Part shown: positions 55,991 to 64,000 of the stretch, one piece after another
Numbering within the stretch: position 1 is the stretch's first letter
Layout: each line of letters begins with the position of its first letter
Origin: Antilocapra americana
Lineage: Eukaryota > Chordata > Mammalia > Artiodactyla > Antilocapridae
Length of the DNA: 64,000 nucleotides
Reading direction: 5' to 3'
Assembly (NCBI GenBank): GCA_007570785.1
Contig: ML664161.1
Location: forward strand, 42,669,293 to 42,733,292
Position numbers and translations under genes: made by a program
The notes under the pieces: model-generated
The model's input: only the letters and a program-made list of their open reading frames with translations
Told to the model about the DNA's origin: nothing
Database searches by the model: none

Positions 55991-57169
55991 TTGTTAATTA
56001 GTGATATATGAGAAAGCAATTGAATTTTGTATAGTGGTAATGCTTGACTCTTGTTTTCTCAAAAACCAACCAAAGAACAAACAAACAAAACAGAAAACAA
56101 AAAAAATCCCAGAAAACCTAGACTAATAAAAATCCATTATTCTTTGCTTCTATGTGATTTCCAATTATTCTTTTCCATGTGTGATTAGAAGACAAACAGC
56201 CTCCTATAATAAATTTATAATATTTCTGTTGGTCAAAAGCTCATATTTTTATTCTCATATTTAGCTGTGTTCTGGAATGTATGTCAAATATGTCATGAAG
56301 TGTTTCTAACCACATTATGTTTCATTTGTGTATCCCATTGGAAATAAAACAGTAGTTCTGACTTTTTTTAATTGGAGTGCTGGAATTAATTTTGTAATAC
56401 TTTTGTTAAATTTTTAGGTATTCGTTTTTTAAAAACTTGTAAAACACTAAAGTGTATTATTTTTTTTTCCAGAATCCTATAGCACTTGTGATATTTTAAA
56501 GTATAGGCTTTTGTGGTTTTTTGATCTATGGGAAATGACATAGTGTTAGAAAGGGCCACTCAAGATATCACTTCTTCCTAGGAACAATCAAGGGTTGGGT
56601 ATATATAAGAGAAAGTTTATGCTAGTTCACTTAAATGTAAACATAAGTATGTCATTGCTAGTATTGATAGGTGAGCTCTGTTACCTTATTTCTTTTTTCT
56701 CTGTTTGAAACCACAGTTTGTATTGTTTCTTTTTCTTGACTTTTCATTTGTGATTATATTACACTAAACCTAATGGGTACCTTTTTGAAAATTAAGAATA
56801 ATTCACATGCCATAAGATTTTAACAATTTAAAGTAGCAATTTTGTGGCCTTTAATATGTTCAGAAGATTGTGCAAACATCACCATAATCTAATTCTCGAA
56901 TATGTTCACCACCCCAAAAATTCTACAATGTGGTCCTAGCAGTCATTCCTGGAGATCTGACCTATAATATTCAGTGATTTTATAACTACCTGATCCTCTA
57001 GCTACCTGATAATCTATGAGGAATATGTTGATGTTAGAGATCTTTCTTGGAATTCACTTTTTCAAGCCATTCTTCCCTACTTGTGTCAACTGACCCCACT
57101 TCTTCAAGGCTTCTCACCGTTCCATGTTTCCCCCCACACACCCATAGGCTTTTTAATATGGCAATGTCT
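55991..57169. other. mostly unassigned; short L1 3' UTR fragment
   Basis: 56770-56960 (TTAAGAATAATTCACATGCC, CACCCCAAAAATTCTACAAT) resembles the complement of an L1M 3' UTR. The flanking sequence has no feature that I can name. Confidence 0.45.
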
Positions 57170-57613
57170 TTATCAAAATATCCAAAGTGTCTAAAGTAAG
57201 CTTTGTAGTGTAATTTGAAGTCAGGGAACATGGTAACTCCAGTTTTATTCTTTCTTTTCAAGAGTGCTTTTCAAGTGGCTATTCTGGGCCTTTTGTGATT
57301 CTATGCAAATTTTAGGATTATTTGTTTTAGTTCTGTGAAAAATGCCATTGGTATTTTGATTAAGATTGCATTAGATCTCTAGATGCTTTAGGTAGTATGG
57401 GCATTTTAAAAATGTTAGTTATTCTTATATGTAAGCCTGGTATATCTTTCCATTTATTTGTATATTTTTGCTTTTTGTTTATATTGAGAGAACAATGGTT
57501 TTACTAATTTAATCTCTGAATATGGTGTGTATCACTTAATATATTTTCTGATGTTGAACAGTTGTTACATTCCTGGGATCAATTCTCTGTAGTTATCATG
57601 TATTTATATGTAT

Positions 57614-57889
57614 GCTGCTGCTGCTGCTAAGTTGCTTCAGTCATGTCCGAGTCTGTGAGATCCCATAGACGGCAGCCCACCAGGCTCCCCCTTCCCTGGG
57701 ATTCTCCAAGCAAGAACACTGGAGTGGGTTGCCATTTCCTTCTCTAATGCATGAAAGTGAAAAGTGAAAGTGAAGTCTCTCAGTTGTGTCCCACTCTTAG
57801 CGGCCTTATAGACTGCAGCCTACCAGGTTCCTCTGTCCATGGGATTTTCCAGGCAAGAGTACTGGAGTGGATTGCCATTGCCTTCTCCG
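57614..57889 (-). mobile_element. Bov-A2 SINE (dimer)
   Basis: (GCT)n start, two monomers, end ATTGCCATTGCCTTCTCCG. A perfect 12-bp target-site duplication, ATTTATATGTAT, lies at 57602-57613 and 57890-57901. Confidence 0.97.
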
Positions 57890-58790
57890 ATTTATATGTA
57901 TAAATACATATGAATATGTGCAGTGCTTTATTTGATTTGTTCTTATTTTATTTAGAATTTTTGCATCTAAGTTCTTAAGTGAGATCAGAATACACTTTTC
58001 CTTTTTCATGCTCCCTACATTTACTACCAATTTCACTATCAATCACTGATCATAACATTATTCAGTATTTCTATTTTTTGCTGTATTGATTTTCATATGT
58101 TTTCTAGGAAATTTCTCATCTCATTTGATTTATAAATTGATTGTCGTTTAGTAGTTCAGTATTTCCTCCTAGATATTTTAATGTTTCCTCTAATTTTAGA
58201 GATATATCCTTTCACTTCCAAAGTTTCTAATTAGTGCTTTTTTCCTTCCTTAATAGTTAATAATATTTTGATCAGTATATGCTTTATTATAGGTTGAATT
58301 TTTGGCAGTTTCATATAGTTCAACCTAATATTTTATTTATCATATTGAAGAACCAGTTTTGATTCTATTATATATTTATTCTTTGTCATTTAATTTTTGT
58401 TCTAATCTCTGTTATTTATTTCCTTTTTTATTTGGCTTTATTCTACTGTTATTTTCTAGATTGTTAAATTAGATCCTTGGCCAATTAATTTTACAATTCT
58501 TTAATATCACATCTATGCATTAAAGGCCATAAATTTTCCACTAAGTATCACTTTAGCTGCATCCCACGGGATTTGATATATGGTATCTTTGTTGTTGTTT
58601 AGTTTTAAATATTTAATATTTCCATTATGATTTTTTCTTTGACTCATGGATTATTTATAGCTATTTTCTTCTTCTTATTTATTTTTTTTAAACTGAAATA
58701 TAGTTGATATACAGTGTTTCAGGTATACAGCATAGTGATTCAGTTATATATTCATACGTATGTGTGTGCAAGTGTGAGTGTGTGCATGTG

Positions 58791-59117
58791 CACTCAATCT
58801 CTCAGTCACGGCCAACTCTTTGCAACCCCTGGACTATGGCCCCCCAGGCTCGTCTGTCCATGGAATTTTCTAGGCAAGAATACCGGAGTGGGTTGCCATT
58901 GTCCTTCTCCAGGGAATCTTCCCCACCAATGGATCGAACCTGCATCTCTTGTTTTTTGTTTTTTTTTTTTTAAATCAATGTACGGCAAAAAACACTATAA
59001 TATTTAAAGTAATTAGCCTCCAACTAAAATAAATAAATTAAAAAAAAGAAAGAACCTGCATCTCTCATGTCTCCTGCATTGGCAGGTGGATTCTTTATCA
59101 CTGGGTCACCTGGGAAG
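58791..59117 (-). mobile_element. Bov-tA SINE, third layer of the nest
   Basis: CACTCAATCTCTCAGTCACG to ATGGATCGAACCTGCATCTC, then a 102-bp insertion, then TCATGTCTCCTGCATTGGCA to GTCACCTGGGAAGACC. Confidence 0.9.
58950..59051 (+). mobile_element. L1 tail insertion with T-run and A-run, fourth layer
   Basis: Inside the SINE, flanked by a perfect 14-bp duplication, GAACCTGCATCTCT (58936-58949 and 59052-59065). The core AAAGTAATTAGCCTCCAACT AAAATAAATAAATT is the sense 3' terminus of a bovine L1, followed by an A-rich tail. The insertion begins with about 20 T, so it has T-run, L1 end and A-run in one 102-bp unit. Confidence 0.88.
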
Positions 59118-59228
59118 ACCTATATATATACATATATATATGTATATGCATAGTTTTTCAGATTATTTTCCATTATAGGTTATTGCAAGATATTGAATAT
59201 AGATCTCTGTGGTATCTAGTAGGTCCTT

Positions 59229-59334
59229 GTTTTTTTTAATTGATTTATTTTAATTAAAGGATAATTGCTTTGTAGTGTTGTGTTGGTTTCTACCAAACAT
59301 AAACAAGAATCAGTCATAGGTATACCAATATAAG
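59229..59334 (-). mobile_element. bovine-type L1 3' end fragment
   Basis: TTTATTTTAATTAAAGGATAATTGC-type start, then TTGTGTTGGTTTCTACCAAA and CAAGAATCAGTCATAGGTAT: a diverged complement of the young L1 3' end, at the edge of the second nest layer. Confidence 0.65.
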
Positions 59335-59480
59335 AAATTTTGCTTTAATTTCTAATTTTATTACATTATGATCAGATAACATGGTATGTATGATACGAAT
59401 TCTTTGGTGTTTGTTGAGTCTTCTTTTATGGATCAATAATTATTAAATTGTAGAAACTACACAATAGCTTGAAATTTTAA

Positions 59481-59845
59481 TATGTAGTCTCTGGGGGGAA
59501 AAGTTTCTATACACAATTTAGTTCAAAATTATTAATTGTTTAAATTTTCTCTATCTTTACTAGTTTTATTTTTTCTTACTTCTTGAGGTGTTTTTTTGCT
59601 TAATGGTTTGCTTCTTCATTTTGTTCAGTGTGTTGCTGGAATTTCACACTCTTAGAAAGCCTTTCTGTCAACATTGTAGTAACACATCTCTTCTCCATAT
59701 TTCCAGTCTCTTTTCCCCATCCTGCTTTTTTCCTAGTGGTGTTTATTAGTACTGGATACTATACTTTACATTTATATGTTCACTGTCTCCTTTACTAGAG
59801 CATTAACTTGCTGAAGACAGTTTTATTTACTACTGTATGTTCTGG
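59481..59845. other. unassigned sequence
   Basis: May continue the old L1 ORF2 (TCTATCTTTACTAGTTTTAT), but the similarity is too weak to claim. Confidence 0.3.
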
Positions 59846-59854
59846 GTCCAAAAT

Positions 59855-61175
59855 CAATTCAGTTCAATTCAGTCTCTCAGTCGTGTCCGACTCTTTGTGA
59901 CCCCATGAATCGCAGCATGCCAGGCCTCCTTGTCCATCACCGACTCCTGGAGTTTACTCCAACTCCTGTCCACTGAGTCAGTAATGCCATCCAACCGTCT
60001 CATCTTCTGTCATCCCCTTCTCCTCCTGCCTTCAATCTTTCCCATCATCAGGGTCTTTTCAAATGAGTCAGCTCTTTGCATTAGGTGGCCAAAGTATTGG
60101 CGTTTCAGCTTCAACATCAGTCCTTTCAATGAACACTCAGGATGGATCTCCTTTAGGATGGACTGGTTGGATCTCTTCGCAGTCCAAGGGACTCTCAAGA
60201 GTCTTCTCCAACACCACAGTTCAAAAGCATCAATTCTTCTGTGCTCAGCTTTCTTTATAGTCCAACTCTCACATCCATACATGACCACTGGAAAAACCAT
60301 AGCCTATCTAGATGGACCTTTGTTGGCAAAGTAATGTCTCTTCTTTTTAATATGCTGTCTAGGTTGGTCATAACTTTCCTTCCAAGAAGCAAGTGTCTTT
60401 TAATTTCATGGCTGCAGTTACCATCTGCAGTGATTTTGGAGCCCAAAAAGATAATGTCTGCCACTGCTTCCACTGTTTCCCCATCTATTTGCCATGAAGT
60501 GATGGAACCAGATGCCATAATCTTCGTTTTCTTAATGTTGAGCTTTAAGCCAACTTTTTCCCTCTTCTCTTTCACTTTCATCAAGAGGTTCTTTAGTTCT
60601 TCTTCGCTTTCTGCTGTAAGGGTGGTGTCATCTGACTATCTGAGATTATTGATATTTCTCCTGTCAATCTTGATTCCAGCTCGTGCTTCATCCAACCCAG
60701 CATTTCTCATGATGTACTCTGCATATAAGTTAAATAAGCAGCGTGACAATATACAGCCTTGACGTACTCCTTTTCCTATTTGGAACCAGTCTGTTGTTCC
60801 ATGTCCAGTTCTAACTGTTGCTTCCTGACCTGCATACAGGTTTCTCAAGAGGCAGGTCAGGTGGTCTGGTATTCCCATCTCTTTCAGAATTTTCCAGTTA
60901 TTGTGATTCACAGAGTCAAAGGTGTTGGCATAGTCAATAAAGCAGAAATAGTTTTCTGGAACTCTCTTGCTTTTTTGGTGATCCAGCAGATGTTGGCAAT
61001 TTGATCTCTGGTTACTCTGCCTTTTCTAAATGCAGCTTGAACATCTGGAAGTGCACGGTTCAAGTATTGCTGAAGCCTGGCTTGGAGAATTTTGAGCATT
61101 ACTCTACTAGCATGTGAGATGATTGCAACTGTGCAGTAGTTTGAGCATTCATTGGCATTGCCTTTCTTTGGGAGA
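59855..61175 (-). mobile_element. BovB LINE, 5'-truncated (1.3 kb)
   Basis: 3' terminus AATTCAGTTCAATTCAGTCT at the left, truncated at CATTGCCTTTCTTTGGGA in the reverse transcriptase region. Flanks GTCCAAAAT (59846-59854) and GTCTAAAAT (61176-61184) are a likely 9-bp target-site duplication with one change. Confidence 0.94.
60010..61099 (-). pseudogene. BovB ORF2 fragment, stop inside YADD
   Basis: Four overlapping minus-strand frames follow the ORF2 order: 60908-61099 (FRKGRVTRDQIANICW), 60636-60911 (GIPDHLTCLLRNLYAGQEAT, GVRQGCILS), 60255-60584 (LKLNIKKTKIMASGSITSW, ITADGNCSHEIKRHLLLGR) and 60010-60300 (VVMYGCESWTIKKAEHRRID). At the catalytic site the Tyr codon is TAG (60636-60638) and the next codon encodes Ser instead of Ala. 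Frameshifts separate the pieces. It is non-functional. Confidence 0.93.
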
Positions 61176-61184
61176 GTCTAAAAT

Positions 61185-62203
61185 AGTACCTGCCTAAAAG
61201 AGACATTTAATATATAGTTATTGATTGAATGAACAAAAGAATAGCAGTTTCTGATATACAGAGAGCTCGTTTTCAGTTGAAGGAGTTTGTTTTCTATGAG
61301 AGTTTGATGGTCTTTTCAGTGATTTAGTATTTTCTTCTATACCATATCTTTAGATCTGTGTTCATAAGTCTAAGGAAACCCTGATTGTTTTTGTGTTATT
61401 GTTTAAATTTCGATTTTCTGTCCACAAAATACAGTATAAATGCTGATTCCTATGGTGACCATGGAACATATTTGGTTTTCATTTTTCTTTTATGTGATTA
61501 TTGCTATTTTTAAACACCCAGAGTACTAAGAAGAATTTAATTTTTCTTACTGCTTCTTGAAGGCAGTCTACAGATTATTTTCTGCTCCTAAGTTTACTAA
61601 TCAGCATTCTCAGATGCTGCTCCACCCCCTCACTGGCTGCTTTCACCCTCTCATTGTCTTTAGGTATTGTCTGTTGTCCACACATTGGTGTTAATCCTCC
61701 ATAAATCATCCCAAATATTTCAGTATATGTGTCTGTAATGCCCTAGGGTTCAGTAAGGCTTGAACTCTACCCTGTGCTCTAGCTTTGAGTTATCTGTTCT
61801 TTTCTAACACTTAGAGATTTCCTTTTCTATCTTTCATCTAGTTTGGTCAGCTTTTAATTATCAAAATTACCCTAAGTATCTGAGTATTCGAAGTGAGAGA
61901 GAGAGAAAACCCCATCAGTGGAATCTGCCATAGTTACTGAAATTATTATCATTTCATAATAAACTGTCTTTACTTGTAGTATGTCCAATAGGATCTTCAC
62001 CTTAATCTTTATTAAAGTTGTTTACAGCGTGGCTATCCCCTCATAGAAAATGTACAGTAATTATGTTAATATGTCTAGCACTTAACTTGAATCATGTTGC
62101 TCTAATTCTTCAGTGATTGTCATACTTCTGTGTCATGTCAATAATCATATGAAATTTTTTTCAAAGAGAATATCCTTTAATAGTTAACATCATGCAATGA
62201 GTA

Positions 62204-62205
<2 letters not shown>
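61185..62205. other. mostly unassigned; MIR-like start
   Basis: The sequence from 61183 to 61235 (TAGTACCTGCCTAAAAGAGA, TTATTGATTGAATGAAC) resembles a MIR 3' end. The rest has no named feature. Confidence 0.35.

Positions 62206-62242
<37 letters not shown>
62206..62242. repeat. (TG)n microsatellite
   Basis: About 18 uninterrupted TG units, followed by a G/A-rich stretch (GAGAGGGAGAGGAAGACAGAGAGA). Its length makes it likely to vary between individuals. Confidence 0.97.
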
Positions 62243-62244
<2 letters not shown>

Positions 62245-64000
62245 TGGAAGAGAGGGAGAGGAAGACAGAGAGATGTTAAAGAGTTTAGGTGGAAAAAGAG
62301 ACTATTAGACTATTATGAAGAAAAAGATAGTTTAAGAGTGGAAGGGAGCTGGGAAGAGCATGGGAGTGGGTGAGATTGTATTGATAAGAAGACAGCTTGT
62401 ACCTAAACAAGACACATCTTTGGCAAGGATGGTTTAATTCTTTTCAATGAGGCAGATGAACTGTAGCAGAGGCAATAAACTATTCTAATTCCAATCTGCT
62501 CTCCCCTTCAACTCATTAAATCTGACTTCTTTTCACATGCAGCTAAACTGGTGCTTTTTGCTGATACCTGAGTGAAGTTGAGAGGTTTGCACTTACACTT
62601 AATTTTTTGGCACTTCACAGTTTGTACTGTACTCATGTCTATGGGGGAAAACCTCTGAGTACAGAGTAAGTGACTGTCAGCTTGATTGTGTGTGAAAGCT
62701 CCTATTCTATCATGTGATATTAACAGGAACCAAGTATCAGCAAACCTGTGTTCTTTTGGAACTGCTTTTCAACATTCTCTGTATGTAGCAAAAGCATAGG
62801 CAATAAAGTTATTCAAGTTTCACAAGTGAGACATGAACACTTCATCCATTTTTGCAAATATTACAACATTTTGTGATTGTCCTTCATATCAGAAAAGAGA
62901 AAAAAATCTTTCCAATTATTTCTTTAATGAATCAGTTACTTTGTGGAGCTTTTGAAAATGTCATATTTCAGATAGATTCAGCAATCTTCTTCCTATTGTG
63001 TAATTTAGTGGTAAGCTTTCCCCATTCATCTTACCTGGGAAGGTCAAGCATTCTATAACCTCAAAAAGCCTGATCCTTGTTTTCAACAGACAATTACCTA
63101 AATGTTCCCATTATTTAAAAAGGATATTTCAACCATCTCAAGGTTTACTTTTACTAGGATTCTCAAGTGTTTTCATTTATTGAATACTGACTCCGATTGA
63201 AGCAGCTTTTATAACACAGTCTAAAATCTTATATTTTCTTATTATATCTTAAAATTCATGATTATATGACATGCTACATGCTGATGTAACTTAACTGTCA
63301 ACTTTCATTAAGACATTATAACTTAAACATTTGTGCAAAAGCCTATTTGAAGCTTAAAAATATTTTGACACCATAGCTTCTAAAGATTTATGTGGTCAGA
63401 ACAGATAAAGCAGAATTGGATGGTGAAAAGATAAAGTGTAATTTATTGGTTATCACAAACAGAAGGGCTGATAACTTAATGAAAGCTGATTGGCAGTAGA
63501 ATTTGTCATAGCAACTGTAGTACAGAGAATAGCAAGTGATAATGCTACTAATTAATAAATAATGCATCTCATGAACAATGTAGATCAATGTACTATCATT
63601 TAGAATGTTTGCCAACCAAGTTTTATTTGTGTTGCTACTTTGATGTTGGAATACAATTTTGAGAAGTATAAAGTGAGTTTAAAATATCTTTTGAGATGGC
63701 TATCATTCAGAATCAGGTAAAGGAGTATTTAGTACTTCATTTTTAAGGAGGTTTATTCTAATTGGGAAATTTAGAAGACCTAAAGATTTTGAGTAAGAAA
63801 CAATACTTGTAATGCATGTAACGAAAATGTAACTTGAAATGGTTTGACAATATTTTCAATAAAGTACTGAAAGAAAAATCAGTAAACAACTTGAAGACAA
63901 AGGAATCATGAGAAATGAACAAGATGAATTTATTACAAACAAATTATGTTTGACAAAATTAATAGTTGTTAAAATAGAATTGCAGAATTAGCATGGATAA
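62243..64000. other. no recognisable feature
   Basis: AT-rich sequence to the end of the window. Frames at 62852-63058 and 63388-63615 show no coding signal that I trust. No repeats recognised, so it may be ordinary single-copy DNA. Confidence 0.4.

Larger units (their letters stand above)
58686..59228 (-). mobile_element. L1 3' UTR, second layer of the nest
   Basis: Complement of an artiodactyl L1 3' end: AACTGAAATATAGTTGATAT and AGCATAGTGATTCAGTTATA before the SINE, then AGATTATTTTCCATTATAGG and GTGGTATCTAGTAGGTCCTT after it. (TG)n and (TA)n tracts flank the SINE. Confidence 0.75.
57170..59480 (-). mobile_element. L1 ORF2 relic, outer layer of a nest
   Basis: Complement of ORF2: 57170-57601 (GTAATTTGAAGTCAGGGAAC, TTGATTAAGATTGCATTAGA), 57902-58685 (GAAGAACCAGTTTTGATTCT, GCATCCCACGGGATTTGATA) and 59335-59480 (TTCTAATTTTATTACATTAT). 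Order and direction agree across the gaps, so this is one element opened by later insertions: a Bov-A2 at 57.6 kb and an L1-based nest at 58.7-59.3 kb. Confidence 0.75.

Noticed and set aside
1..64000. An undescribed multi-gene system such as a defence or biosynthetic cluster
   Set aside because: Nothing resembling co-oriented host genes or an operon exists. The content is retroelement-rich mammalian DNA, and the unusual features are products of retrotransposition.

Overview
The window reads as non-coding nuclear DNA of a ruminant, almost certainly a bovid. It carries many copies of Bov-tA and Bov-A2 SINEs and of the RTE-type LINE BovB, plus bovine-type L1 tails. Bov-A2 dimers together with many BovB copies are typical of cattle, sheep, goat and their relatives. 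I cannot tell these species apart from this sequence. I recognise no complete host protein-coding gene, tRNA, rRNA, snRNA or CRISPR array. Almost every reading frame over 60 codons is explained by a decayed transposon.

Layout. 0-9.4 kb: AT-rich sequence with scattered SINEs, a BovB 3' end at 7 kb and one candidate small coding exon at 2.2 kb. 9.4-15.5 kb: two L1 relics in minus orientation; the second keeps an L1 5' end and has an internal inverted segment. 15.5-20.7 kb: MIR, L2 and a possible CR1-like relic, then a BovB/SINE composite bracketed by a 17-bp direct repeat. 20.7-25.3 kb: an old L1 split by the longest BovB copy (2.8 kb, with decayed endonuclease and reverse transcriptase domains). 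26-34.5 kb: BovB tails, an old L1, L2/MIR and three LTR-like blocks of endogenous retroviral type, all in minus orientation. 35-38 kb: two Bov-A2 dimers and an L2. 38.2-40.2 kb: an old L1 hit by four later insertions, one of them a young L1 with a 5' inversion. 40.3-42.4 kb: tandem BovB tails and a BovB copy whose YADD motif survives. 43-45 kb: a SINE, a possible decayed coding relic and a MaLR-type LTR. 45.3-49.6 kb: the quietest part. 50.2-50.7 kb: a processed retrocopy of a polyadenylated transcript with a 17-bp target-site duplication and a foldback at its 5' end. 50.8-59.9 kb: L1 relics of several ages, including a nest four insertions deep at 58.7-59.1 kb. 59.9-61.2 kb: a BovB copy with a stop codon in its catalytic motif. 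61.2-64 kb: mostly unassigned sequence with a (TG)n microsatellite.

How the parts relate. Enzymes of the L1 type, or of BovB acting on its own RNA, explain nearly all of the recognisable content. Bov-tA and Bov-A2 share sequence with BovB and depend on LINE enzymes supplied in trans. Perfect duplications of 9-17 bp around many insertions give exact boundaries and a relative order of events. Family names come from memory of consensus sequences and were not confirmed by a search, so edges without a stated target-site duplication are good to roughly 10-30 bases.
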